NCBI RefSeq assembly: GCF_026340675.1
Contig: NZ_JAPEOX010000002.1
Location: forward strand, 2,356,001 to 2,420,000
From: Streptomyces sp. NBC_01264
GTDB taxonomy: Bacteria; Actinomycetota; Actinomycetes; Streptomycetales; Streptomycetaceae
DNA length: 64,000 bases
Direction: 5' to 3'
How positions within the stretch are numbered: position 1 is the stretch's first letter; the number at the start of each line of letters is the position of its first letter. Below the pieces are notes generated by a model. The model ran no database searches. It was not told the origin of the DNA and saw only the letters and a program-made list of their open reading frames with translations. Shown here in pieces: positions 44,394 to 54,387 of the stretch. Both the position numbers and the translations under genes were made by a program.

Positions 44394-44419
44394 GGCACTC
44401 GTCAGCCGCCGGGGGCCGC

Positions 44420-46540
44420 TCAGGCGTCGATCCGAGAGCGGTCCAGGGTGGCCGCGGAGCTGGTGATGAACTCCTTGCGCGGGGCCACCTCGTTGCCCAT
44501 GAGCAGGTCGAAGACCGACTCGGCCGAGTCCAGGTCGCCGATGTTGATCCGGCGCAGGGTGCGGAAGCGGGGATCCATGGTGGTCTCCGCCAGCTGGTCG
44601 GCATCCATCTCGCCGAGGCCCTTGTAGCGCTGGATCGAGTCCTTGTACCGGATGTTCTTGCGCTGGTACTCCAGCAGGGTCTGGCGCAGCTCGCTGTCCG
44701 AGTACGTGTAGACGTACTTGTCCTGGCCCTTCTTCGGCTGGACGAGCTCGATCCGGTGCAGCGGCGGCACCGCGGCGAAGACCCGGCCCGCCTCGACCAT
44801 GGGGCGCATGTAGCGCTGGAAGAGCGTGAGCAGCAGGCAGCGGATGTGCGCGCCGTCCACATCGGCGTCGACGAGCAGGACGATCTTCCCGTAACGGGCG
44901 GCGTCGATGTCGAAGGTCCGGCCCGAGCCGGCTCCTATGACCTGGATGATCGCCCCGCACTCGGCGTTCTTGAGCATGTCCGAGACCGAGGACTTCTGGA
45001 CGTTGAGGATCTTGCCCCGGATGGGCAGCAGCGCCTGGAACTCGGAGTTCCGGGCGAGCTTGGCCGTACCCAGCGCCGAGTCACCCTCGACGATGAAGAG
45101 CTCGCTGCGCTCCACGTCGTCGCTGCGGCAGTCGGCCAGCTTCGCGGGCAGCGAGGAGGACTCCAGCGCGGTCTTGCGGCGCTGCGCCTCCTTGTGCTGG
45201 CGGGCCGCGATCCGGGTCCGGGCGGCCGCGACGATCTTCTCCATCACGGAGCGCGCCTGCTGCTTGTCGTCGCGCTTGGTGGAGGTCAGGAAGGCCTTGA
45301 GCTCCTTGGCGACGACGGCCGCGACGATCCGGGTGGCCGCCGAGGTGCCGAGCACCTCCTTGGTCTGGCCCTCGAACTGCGGCTCGGCGAGGCGGACGGT
45401 GACGACCGCCGTCATGCCCTCCATCGCGTCGTCCTTGACCACGTCGTCCTCGGCGACGCGCAGCAGCTTCGCGGAGCGCAGCACCTCGTTCACGGTCTTG
45501 GTGACCGAGCGCTCGAAGCCGGAGATGTGGGTGCCGCCCTTGGGGGTGGCGATGATGTTCACGAACGACTTCACGTTCGTCTCGTACCCCGTGCCCCAGC
45601 GCAGGGCGATGTCCACGCCAAGCTCACGGGTGACCTCGGTGGGGGTCATGTGGCCGCGGTCGTCGAGGACCGGGACGGTCTCCTTGAAGGTGCCCGTACC
45701 GGTCAGGCGCAGGACGTCGCAGGCCGCCTTGTCCTGGGCGAGGTACTCGCAGAATTCGCTGATGCCCCCGTCGAAGCGGAAGGTCTCCTCGGTCTTGCCG
45801 GCCCCCTCCAGGGCCCGCTCGTCGCGGACCACGATGGTCAGGCCGGGCACGAGGAAGGCCGTCTGGCGGGCGCGCTGGTAGAGCGTGTCCAGGGTGAGCT
45901 TGGCGTCCTTGAGGAAGATCTGGCGGTCGGCCCAGTAGCGGATCCGGGTGCCTGTCTTGCCCTTGGCGATCCGCTTGCCCTTGCGCAGGCCGTTGGCGGG
46001 GTCGAAGGGGCTGTCGGGGCCCTGCTCGGTGAACATGCCGGGGACGCCGCGGCGGAAGCTGATGGCCTGCGTGGCGCTGCCCCGGTCGACCTCCACGTCC
46101 AGACGCGCCGAGAGGGCGTTGACCACGGAGGCGCCGACGCCGTGCAGGCCGCCGGAGGCCGCGTACGACCCGCCGCCGAACTTGCCGCCGGCGTGCAGCT
46201 TGGTCATGACGACCTCGACGCCCGAGAGGCCGGTCTTGGGCTCGATGTCGACGGGGATGCCGCGACCGTTGTCGCGGACCTCCACGGAGGAGTCCTCGTG
46301 GAGGATCACCTCGATGTGGTCGCAGTAGCCGCCCAGGGCCTCGTCGACGGAATTGTCGATGATCTCCCAGAGGCAGTGCATGAGGCCCCGGCTGTCGGTG
46401 GAGCCGATATACATGCCGGGGCGCTTGCGGACGGCCTCGAGGCCCTCGAGGACGAGCAGGTGCCGCGCGGTGTAGTTGGAGCCGTCCCGGTCTGCTCCGG
46501 TCAGCAGTGCGCTGGAAGGCACGGACGTGTCGGCGGTCAC
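44420..46540 (-). CDS. parE: DNA topoisomerase IV subunit B
   Basis: A 706-residue type IIA topoisomerase ATPase subunit. The GHKL ATP-binding motifs are IIDNSVDEALGG (Glu/Asn), VRDNGRGIPVD and SGGLHGVGASVVNALS. The transducer lysine lies in the GTGYETNVKSFVN region. The TOPRIM motifs are FIVEGDSALG and LLVDADVDGAHI. The length and lack of an insert match ParE rather than the longer GyrB. The start is GTG 46540, with GAGGAG ~9 nt upstream. It pairs with ParC (20238-22694) to decatenate and relax DNA. Confidence 0.94.
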   Translation of the reverse strand: MTADTSVPSSALLTGADRDGSNYTARHLLVLEGLEAVRKRPGMYIGSTDSRGLMHCLWEIIDNSVDEALGGYCDHIEVILHEDSSVEVRDNGRGIPVDIEPKTGLSGVEVVMTKLHAGGKFGGGSYAASGGLHGVGASVVNALSARLDVEVDRGSATQAISFRRGVPGMFTEQGPDSPFDPANGLRKGKRIAKGKTGTRIRYWADRQIFLKDAKLTLDTLYQRARQTAFLVPGLTIVVRDERALEGAGKTEETFRFDGGISEFCEYLAQDKAACDVLRLTGTGTFKETVPVLDDRGHMTPTEVTRELGVDIALRWGTGYETNVKSFVNIIATPKGGTHISGFERSVTKTVNEVLRSAKLLRVAEDDVVKDDAMEGMTAVVTVRLAEPQFEGQTKEVLGTSAATRIVAAVVAKELKAFLTSTKRDDKQQARSVMEKIVAAARTRIAARQHKEAQRRKTALESSSLPAKLADCRSDDVERSELFIVEGDSALGTAKLARNSEFQALLPIRGKILNVQKSSVSDMLKNAECGAIIQVIGAGSGRTFDIDAARYGKIVLLVDADVDGAHIRCLLLTLFQRYMRPMVEAGRVFAAVPPLHRIELVQPKKGQDKYVYTYSDSELRQTLLEYQRKNIRYKDSIQRYKGLGEMDADQLAETTMDPRFRTLRRINIGDLDSAESVFDLLMGNEVAPRKEFITSSAATLDRSRIDA

Positions 46541-46986
46541 GCAGTTCGCTCCTCGCTGAATTCTTTTTCTGGCCCGGTCGGGCGCAGTGGTGGCTCGGTT
46601 GCCGCTGGAAGGGTACCGAGGCCTGGTAGAGCCGATGCAACGCCACCCCAGACCCTTCGTCAGCCTAGTGCAGCTCCGTACGCATGTTCGATCCCCCGTG
46701 GGAGTGAAGCAAACATCACGTTCCCTTCCGCGCATGAACCATTTAGTGTTCGGGCACGTCCTCATGAACAACCGGCACTCAGCCGGAGAGGGCAGAACTG
46801 CGACAAGCGAACGACCTGACAACGCGAAACCGTAAAGCAACGCAATACGGCTCCTTCGCCGCCAACCGGCAACGGCCGGCCAGCTTCGGAAGGAAGTTTC
46901 GAGGAAAAGCCGCGAGCGGGAACGTTTTCGGCCTGGTTGGATGTTGACCCTGGTACGACAGCTCGTCGAGCTAGAGAAGAGGCGAC
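46541..46986. other. 446-bp intergenic region between divergent parE and DUF7455 genes
   Basis: No credible coding sequence. It is less GC-rich than its surroundings in the middle (TGAAGCAAACATCACG, CATTTAGTGTTCGG). It must hold both divergent promoters; the candidate for the right-hand gene is listed separately. Confidence 0.6.
46918..46945 (+). promoter_or_regulatory. Candidate ECF-type promoter (GGGAAC-N19-GTT)
   Basis: GGGAAC at 46918 and GTT at 46943, 19 bp apart, upstream of the DUF7455 gene. The layout matches the sigma-R/ECF pattern GGGAAT-N18/19-GTT with one difference. Confidence 0.4.
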
Positions 46987-47223
46987 GTGACTACTGTTCT
47001 GACACCCGCGACCCCGCTGACGGCCGCTGACCGATGCGACCGCTGCGGCGCCCAGGCATATCTGCGCGTCGTCCTGCTGAGCGGCGGTGAACTGCTCTTC
47101 TGCGCCCACCACGGGCGCAAGTTCGAGCCGGAACTCAAGAAGATCGCCGCGGAAATACAGGATGAGACCGAGCGGCTTACGTCCGCTCCGGCGGCAAGTG
47201 CCGCCGAACCCGAGGACCGCTGA
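46987..47223 (+). CDS. Small zinc-ribbon-like protein (DUF7455 type)
   Basis: A 78-residue protein, MTTVLTPATPLTAADRCDRC. CDRC (residues 17-20) and FCAHH (38-42) supply a likely Cys/His zinc site. A short helix (LKKIAAEIQDETERL) and an Ala/Glu-rich tail follow. It starts at GTG 46987 behind an AGAGG. I recall this small conserved gene between parE and the protease/hrdB in streptomycetes. Function is unknown; nucleic-acid or polymerase binding is only a guess from the ribbon. Confidence 0.8.
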   Translation: MTTVLTPATPLTAADRCDRCGAQAYLRVVLLSGGELLFCAHHGRKFEPELKKIAAEIQDETERLTSAPAASAAEPEDR

Positions 47224-47330
47224 CACAAGGCCTGCACCTCGCATCCGACGAGCCAGGACCGGCGTAGCCGGTCGACGGGCGGTACCTCTGCGACCCAGAG
47301 GGACCGCCCGCCCTCACGTCCGGACGGGGT

Positions 47331-48290
47331 TCAGCGCTTCAGCGAGGGCAGGTCCCCCGCCTCGAAGCCCCTCCCGGGCCCCTGGGCGGGGCGTACGTCC
47401 ATCCGCAGGACTCCGCGACCACCAGGACGCCCCTGCTCCCCCCGGGTCGCCTCCTGGCCGCTGACGGGTTCGTCGACGAAGCCGATCAGCGGTGCGATCC
47501 GCGTGTACACCCCCGGGCTGTCCGCCCGCCCGCAGCCGCGCCCCCAGGACACCAGCCCGATCAGCCGCCCCTGGGCCACCAGGGGGCCGCCGCTGTCCCC
47601 CTGGCAGGCGTCCTTGCCGCCCCCGCGGTCCCCCGCGCACACCATGGAGTCGGCCCGGTACTGACCGTCGGCGTCTCCCGGGTAGGCCCGCCCGCACACC
47701 TCGTCCGCCAGCACCGTCACCCTGGCGGCCCGCAGCGCGTAGGCGTAGTCACCGAAGCCGCTGGTGTCACCCCAGCCGTATACGGCCGCCTCCGTGCCGG
47801 CTCCGTAGGCCGGATGGCCTCGGTCGGCCATCGGCAGCACGTTCTGCGCGGCCACCGCTTCGGCCAGCTCCAGGACGGCCAGGTCGCCGGCGTTGCTGCC
47901 CGGGTCGTACGCCGGGTTCACCCGGGCGGAACGCACCGCGATCTCCCGGCCCTCGCTCGCGCGCAGCTCCGTACGCCCGGTGATCACCCGGAAGTCGCGG
48001 ACGGAGTCGACCGGGCCTCCCAGCACCTGACGCCCCAGGCAGTGGGCCGCCGTCACCACCTTGGTCGGGGTGACGAGGACGCCCCCGCAGAACTGGCCGC
48101 CGCGCGTACCCCCGAACCGGTCACGGCTGGCGAGGGCCACCACCCACGGGGCATCGGCCACCTTCACCGGCTTCCCGCCGATCACCACGCTGTCCGCGGC
48201 CGCTCGCGGCGCCTGGGAGAGCGGCGCCGCCGCCGCTCCCGCCGCCAGGGTCAGCGCTCCCGCCAGGACACGGGCAAAGGGACGACGCAT
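47331..48290 (-). CDS. Secreted trypsin-like serine protease (S1A)
   Basis: A 319-residue exported protease. The signal peptide spans ~1-34 (MRRPFARVLAGALTLAAGAA, cleavage near RAAA-DS). Catalytic His is in VVTAAHCLG, Asp in NAGDLAVLEL and Ser in DACQGDSGGPL. An Asp six residues before the Ser (GKDACQGDSGG) predicts trypsin-like cleavage after Lys/Arg. Mature IIGG-type processing is replaced by VVIGG at the N-terminus. An extra ~45-residue Gly/Arg-rich tail follows the domain. The start is ATG 48290 with AGGAGG 5 nt before it. Two ACTCnGAGT palindromes lie just upstream. It is between parE/DUF7455 and hrdB. Confidence 0.94.
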   Translation of the reverse strand: MRRPFARVLAGALTLAAGAAAAPLSQAPRAAADSVVIGGKPVKVADAPWVVALASRDRFGGTRGGQFCGGVLVTPTKVVTAAHCLGRQVLGGPVDSVRDFRVITGRTELRASEGREIAVRSARVNPAYDPGSNAGDLAVLELAEAVAAQNVLPMADRGHPAYGAGTEAAVYGWGDTSGFGDYAYALRAARVTVLADEVCGRAYPGDADGQYRADSMVCAGDRGGGKDACQGDSGGPLVAQGRLIGLVSWGRGCGRADSPGVYTRIAPLIGFVDEPVSGQEATRGEQGRPGGRGVLRMDVRPAQGPGRGFEAGDLPSLKR

Positions 48291-48301
48291 GAGGCCTCCT
48301 G

Positions 48302-48331
48302 ACTCCGAGTGTGCATGACTCCACTCAGAGT
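48302..48331. promoter_or_regulatory. Two ACTCnGAGT palindromes 21 bp apart
   Basis: ACTCCGAGT at 48302-48310 and ACTCAGAGT at 48323-48331, spaced two helical turns, 12-41 bp upstream of the protease start. The second is part of a longer CCACTC-A-GAGTGG. Likely binding sites for a dimeric regulator. Confidence 0.5.
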
Positions 48332-48399
48332 GGGACGCCCGGTGGCCGAGCGCACCCGCGCGACCACCGGGCGACACGCCCGGCGCGGACCGGGCCCCG

Positions 48400-50001
<1,602 letters not shown>

Positions 50002-50488
50002 GAACAACCTCTCGGAACGATGGAAACGGCTTCCGACCCCGGCCTGGTGGTGCTGGACCGGAGCCGACGACCACCGACTGGGGATGGGCCGGGGGCGCGG
50101 GCAGGGGCCGGGGAGCTGCACAGCACCCCCAAGGGCTGCTGTCTTCCCTCCGTCGGCCATCACCTCTTAGGTCATCGCGTGACCTCGCGGAGCGTTACGC
50201 CCAATCTTCGTGGCCCGAGTCACACCCCGTTTGATGCCATGCCGGTCATACCCTGATTTCTGCACGTCCGGTGTGCCCGAACACGCCCCGTTTCGCGGGC
50301 CGGACGGCTCCCCGGAACCGGGGTCCCGGCGGCCGGACCGGAGCCGGGAGGCGGCCGGGGCGCTCAGGACCCGGACGGGGGGCCCTGCCCAGCCGCCGCC
50401 GGACCCTCCCCGGACCCCTTCCGGGAGTGCCGCCCCGGAACGACGCCCCGTCGACACGTCCATGCCGGCGCCCCTGAGCCGAGGTCCG
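50002..50488. other. 487-bp upstream region of hrdB
   Basis: No coding sequence is supported. It contains the hrdB leader (~150 bp), an ECF-like promoter motif near 50172-50198, and on the whiH-proximal side a GC-rich stretch with a CCCCGG-AA-CCGGGG hairpin at 50310-50323 that may end whiH transcription. Confidence 0.6.
50172..50198 (-). promoter_or_regulatory. Candidate ECF promoter of hrdB (GTAAC-N16-CGATGA)
   Basis: Minus-strand GTAAC (50198-50194) and CGATGA (50177-50172) are 16 bp apart, ~170 bp before the hrdB start. I recall this motif pair as the ShbA-dependent hrdB promoter described in S. griseus. The attribution is from memory. Confidence 0.55.
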
Positions 50489-51376
50489 TCAGTGCTCGCG
50501 CGGGGCGGGGACCACGCGCTCGACCTCCGGATGCACCGTCAGAAGCTGGCGCATGGCGTTCTCCGCGCCCACCGCGTCGCCGGCGGCGAGGCACTCGACC
50601 ATGCGCGCGTGGTGCGCGACGCAGGTCTCGCTGGGGCGGTCGCAGGAGGTGACGGGGCTGCCGGACACCTGGAGCGCGGCGGAGACGATGCCGGACAGGT
50701 GCTCCAGCATGCGGTTGGCCGCGACCTGGATGAGCAGGGCGTGGAACTCGTTGTCCGCACGCGCGAAGGTGATCGAATCGCCCTGCCCGAGCGCGTGTCC
50801 CATGATCTCGACCATGTCGGCGAGGCGCTGCTGGATCTCCGGGCGGCCGTGTCCGGCGGCGAGGCGGGCGGCCAGCGGTTCGATGGTCCAGCGGAGCTCG
50901 CCCAGCTCGCGGCGCTGGTCGTCGCGCTGCGGGCCGAAGGCGCGCCACTCGATGATGTCGGGGTCGAGCAGGTTCCAGTCGGCGACCGGACGGACCCGGG
51001 TGCCGACGTTCGGGCGGGCGCTGACGAGGCCCTTGGCCTCCAGGACCCGCAGCGATTCGCGGACGACGGTGCGGGAGACCTCGAAACGCTGCCCGATCTC
51101 CTCGGGGACCAGCGGACGGTCAGCGCCGAGGTCGCCGGAAACGATCATCTGGCCCAGCTGCTGGACGAGTTGGCCGTGCAGGCCGCGTCCGCGGCTGCCC
51201 GCGGCGCGGCGGCCGACCCGGCTCAACTCGACGTCGGATCCGTCCCAGTGGGGCACTCCCACCCGGTCGGCCCCCGAGGCCTCCGGGTAGGGGTAGCGGT
51301 CGAGTTCGCCCGCGCCGGCGAGGCCGGAATCGGCATGGCGGGCGGCGGTCATCATGGTGTGCGCAAGGGTACTCAC
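50489..51376 (-). CDS. whiH: Sporulation regulator WhiH (GntR/FadR family)
   Basis: A 295-residue GntR-family regulator. An N-terminal extension of ~65 residues is specific to this protein. The winged helix-turn-helix is near residues 75-135 (LHGQLVQQLGQMIVSGDLGA, EEIGQRFEVSRTVVRESLRV). The C-terminal FCD domain has metal-type residues in DNEFHALLIQ and AHHARMVECL. The opening STLAHTMMTAARHADSG and the position next to hrdB identify it as WhiH, which acts in septation of aerial hyphae in Streptomyces. The GTG at 51376 has AAAGGA upstream. The ATG pair at residues 8-9 is an alternative start. Confidence 0.85.
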   Translation of the reverse strand: MSTLAHTMMTAARHADSGLAGAGELDRYPYPEASGADRVGVPHWDGSDVELSRVGRRAAGSRGRGLHGQLVQQLGQMIVSGDLGADRPLVPEEIGQRFEVSRTVVRESLRVLEAKGLVSARPNVGTRVRPVADWNLLDPDIIEWRAFGPQRDDQRRELGELRWTIEPLAARLAAGHGRPEIQQRLADMVEIMGHALGQGDSITFARADNEFHALLIQVAANRMLEHLSGIVSAALQVSGSPVTSCDRPSETCVAHHARMVECLAAGDAVGAENAMRQLLTVHPEVERVVPAPREH

Positions 51377-51468
51377 GAATCCTTTGTCGGCTGTGTCTCC
51401 GCGACCCTTGAGGTCTTTGGTGAAAAGCACACGAAAGGGTGATCGGTGCCACCTACGCAATTGACGAC

Positions 51469-51474
51469 TTATCG
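51469..51474 (-). promoter_or_regulatory. Possible sigma-WhiG-like -10 element of whiH
   Basis: Minus-strand CGATAA, ~95 bp before the whiH start, matches the core of the WhiG -10 (GCCGATAA). A CAAA at about 51494 would be the -35, but the spacing (~13 bp) is shorter than the usual 15-16. Confidence 0.3.
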
Positions 51475-51580
51475 TAAAAAACCGGGCCTTTTGCGGGGAG
51501 TTGCGGTCCGCCGGGCCTGACGTGGACCACAACGGTCCCGTTGGGTCCGGATCGACACCGGAACGATCAGCAACGATCCC

Positions 51581-53377
51581 TCACAAACGGACGCGGCCGC
51601 GCAGTCCTGTGAACCCATAGGCGCACAACAGGACCATCAGCGACAACACCAGTGCCGTTCCCACCGGTTGGGCCATCACCCGGATCGCCCCGAGGACCAC
51701 GCGGTCCGCCTCCGGCGGCCACTGCGCCCAGGCCAGACCGCGCAGCCGCTCCACGAGTCCGGTGACCGGGTACGCGGACGGACCGTCCAGGGCCTTGCGC
51801 ACCAGCGGTACGACCATCACCGGTACGGCGAGCACCGCGGCCAGGCCGGCGGGGGCGGACCGGAAGACGCCGGAGGCCAGGACGCCGGACCAGGCGCAGC
51901 CGATGAGCAGCCCGGCCCAACTCGCGGCCGGGGAGACCCACTCCGCGGGTGTACGGAGCGGCGCGCTGCCGAACACCAGCGTCAGGGCGGCGGCGTCGGC
52001 GGTCACGGCGAGGGCGCCGAGCAGCAGCGCGAGGGCGGCGCTGACACCGAGTTTGGCCGTGAGCAGCCCGAGTCGGCGCGGGACGGTGCCGCGGTCGGCG
52101 GCGAGCGCGGGGTAGCGGTACTCCTCGCCGAAGGCCAGGGCACCGAGGAGTCCGGCGCCCAGCGCCGCGGGGGGCAGCGGGAGCAACTCGGGCCAGGCGG
52201 CGAGCAGCCGGTTCTGCGGAGTGTGGCCGAAGCGTGCCAGCACCAGCGTCGTGACGACGGAGACGGCCACGACGAAGGCGGCGGTGAGCGCGGGGGTGGC
52301 GGTCCCGAAGATCCGGTGCAGCTCGTAGCGCAGCGGCCGCAGCGGGCCGCCGAGCCGGCGCACGGGCGAGGCGGGCCACCCCGGCCGGGCGCGGCGGGGC
52401 CGGCCGCCGGCGCCGGGTCCCTCTCCGGCTGCTGCTCCCGCTCCTGCCGCGGCCGGCGTTCCGTCGGCGGCCGCGGCCCGGGCGCGCGGCAGCGACGGCT
52501 GCGCTCCCGCGTCGCCGGTCTCGTCGGCGAGTTGGTGGACCAGCACGCCGTGCCGGAAGGCGGCCTCGCCGATCTCGGCGCAGTTGCTGCCGTAGACGGA
52601 CAGCCGGCTGCCGCTCTCCTCCACGATCTCCACCGTGCGCCGGTCCGCCCGCGCCTCCCGGCCCAGTACGTCGGCCAGCCGGGCGGCGTGCGGGGTGCGC
52701 ACGGCGACCCGCGGCCGGAGCCGGGTCCGGGCGAACTCGGCGGCGTCCTGGTCGGCGACGAGCCGGCCCGCCTCGATGCTCACGACCCGGTCCGCGCTAC
52801 GGGCGGCCTCCTTGGCGTCGTCGGTCGTGAAGAGCACCGCGCCGCCGAGCGAGGCGTGGCCGCGCAGCAGCCCGTGCAGCCAGCTCCGCTCCCGGGGCGA
52901 GAGCCCGGCGGCGGGCTCGTCGAGGAGGAGCGTGCAGGGGTCGGCGAGCAGTGCGGCGGCCAGTGCGACCCTGCGCTCCATGCCGAGCGAGAGCGAGCCG
53001 AGTCGCTGGTCGCGCAGTCCGGCGACGCCGACGACCTCCAGCATGGCGTCGGCCCGTGCGGCCGGCACGCCGGCGGCGGCGCAGAGCATCCGCAGCTGAC
53101 CGCGCACGGTCCGCGAGGGGTTGCCGGGGAGATCGCCGAGGAGCACGCCGACCTCGCGGCCCGGATGCGGGATCCGGTGCAGGGGGCGCCCGCGGAAGTA
53201 GGTGACCCCGCGGCCCGGTTCGAGTTCGAGCATGAGCCGCAGCGCGGTGGTCTTGCCCGAGCCGGGCTCGCCGAGCAGTGCGGTCACGCTCCCGGGGCGG
53301 GCCTCGAAGGTGAGGTCGTCCACGAGGGGCGGAAGGTTGCGGCGGGGGGTGCTGGTGAGTCCGATGGCCTGGAGCAT
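51581..53377 (-). CDS. ABC transporter, ATPase fused to permease
   Basis: A 598-residue fusion. Residues 1-285 are an ABC ATPase: Walker A GEPGSGKT (36-43), signature LGSLSLGMERRVALAAALLA, Walker B CTLLLDEPAAG. An Ala/Gly/Pro linker follows (~295-335). The C-terminal ~260 residues have about six membrane segments (ATPALTAAFVVAVSVVTTLV and PPAALGAGLLGALAFGEEY are examples) of the ABC-2 type. The signature is LSLGM rather than LSGGQ, seen in drug-type exporters. The ATPase-first order suggests an exporter. The start is ATG 53377. It lies upstream of whiH on the same strand. The substrate is unknown. Confidence 0.9.
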   Translation of the reverse strand: MLQAIGLTSTPRRNLPPLVDDLTFEARPGSVTALLGEPGSGKTTALRLMLELEPGRGVTYFRGRPLHRIPHPGREVGVLLGDLPGNPSRTVRGQLRMLCAAAGVPAARADAMLEVVGVAGLRDQRLGSLSLGMERRVALAAALLADPCTLLLDEPAAGLSPRERSWLHGLLRGHASLGGAVLFTTDDAKEAARSADRVVSIEAGRLVADQDAAEFARTRLRPRVAVRTPHAARLADVLGREARADRRTVEIVEESGSRLSVYGSNCAEIGEAAFRHGVLVHQLADETGDAGAQPSLPRARAAAADGTPAAAGAGAAAGEGPGAGGRPRRARPGWPASPVRRLGGPLRPLRYELHRIFGTATPALTAAFVVAVSVVTTLVLARFGHTPQNRLLAAWPELLPLPPAALGAGLLGALAFGEEYRYPALAADRGTVPRRLGLLTAKLGVSAALALLLGALAVTADAAALTLVFGSAPLRTPAEWVSPAASWAGLLIGCAWSGVLASGVFRSAPAGLAAVLAVPVMVVPLVRKALDGPSAYPVTGLVERLRGLAWAQWPPEADRVVLGAIRVMAQPVGTALVLSLMVLLCAYGFTGLRGRVRL

Positions 53378-53535
53378 CGCTTCTCTCGCGGGGGGTGAGA
53401 CCGCTCTGCGGCAGGGTGAATACCGCTAACAAGATAACGCGATATGTCCGATTTGCGGCGTAGGTCGCCGCAAATCGTGTCCGTGTCGGCGCCCCGGCGT
53501 GGGTGCGGGGCGCCGAGGCCTCGGACTTGCGGGCC

Positions 53536-54282
53536 TCAGACTTCCGGGCGCAGCATCGGCGGGTTGAGCAGGGTGGCCCCGCCGGCCCGGAACAGCTGGG
53601 CGGGACGGCCGCCCTGACGTGTCGTCGTGCCCCCGGCCGGTACCAGGAACCCGGGGGTGCCGGTGACCTTGCGGTGGAAGTTGCGGGGGTCGAGGGCGAC
53701 TCCCCAGACCGCCTCGTAGACGCGGCGCAGCTCTCCGACGGTGAACTCGGGCGGGCAGAAGGCGGTGGCCAGCGAGGAGTACTCGATCTTCGAGCGGGCT
53801 CGCTCGACGCCGTCGGCGAGGATCTGCTCGTGGTCGAAGGCGAGTCCGGCGCCGGTCCGGCCCTCCGTGGACAGGAGCTCGTCGACGGGCGCCCAGCGCG
53901 CGCTGTTGGCATCGCCGCCGGCCCGGGGGGCGGGCAGGTCCGGAGCCAGCACCAGATGCGCGACGCTGACCACGCGCATGCGCGGATCCCGCTTCGGATC
54001 GCCGTAGGTCGCCAGCTGTTCGAGATGCGCCCCGTTGCCCACCTCCGGAGCGGCCGGGTCGTGGGCGCAGAGGCCGGTCTCCTCGGACAGTTCGCGGGCG
54101 GCGGCCGCCGACAGGTCCTCGTCCCCGCGCACGAAGCCGCCGGGCAGCGCCCAGCGTCCCTGGAACGGCTGCTCACCCCGTCGGATGACCAGCGCGCAGA
54201 GCGCATGGCGCCGCACGGTGAGCACGACCAGGTCGACGGTGACGGCGAAGGGCGGAAAGGCCGACGGGTCGTAGGGCGACAT
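53536..54282 (-). CDS. NrtR-like Nudix transcriptional regulator
   Basis: A 248-residue protein with an N-terminal Nudix domain and a C-terminal winged helix (TVGELRRVYEAVWGVALDPR, then NFHRKVTGTPGF). The Nudix box is complete (GGFVRGDEDLSAAAARELSE followed by ETGL, fitting GX5EX7REXXEEXG), so hydrolase activity may be kept. This architecture is that of NrtR, which senses ADP-ribose and represses NAD-metabolism genes. No NAD gene is adjacent. A TCGTC-N5-GACGA palindrome lies just upstream, suggesting autoregulation. The start is ATG 54282. Confidence 0.88.
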   Translation of the reverse strand: MSPYDPSAFPPFAVTVDLVVLTVRRHALCALVIRRGEQPFQGRWALPGGFVRGDEDLSAAAARELSEETGLCAHDPAAPEVGNGAHLEQLATYGDPKRDPRMRVVSVAHLVLAPDLPAPRAGGDANSARWAPVDELLSTEGRTGAGLAFDHEQILADGVERARSKIEYSSLATAFCPPEFTVGELRRVYEAVWGVALDPRNFHRKVTGTPGFLVPAGGTTTRQGGRPAQLFRAGGATLLNPPMLRPEV

Positions 54283-54295
54283 GCCGCGATCATAG

Positions 54296-54310
54296 TCGTC
54301 TGCCTGACGA
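54296..54310. promoter_or_regulatory. Candidate operator of the NrtR-like gene
   Basis: TCGTC-N5-GACGA with further partial symmetry (ATAG...ATAA) 14-28 bp before the start codon. AT-flanked, as NrtR boxes often are. Confidence 0.5.
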
Positions 54311-54387
54311 TAAACAGAGCTTCGGGGATCTTCGGACCCGGAAACCGGAACCCCCGGCCCGATCCCGCCCGGTCGGCGGGGCGCCCC

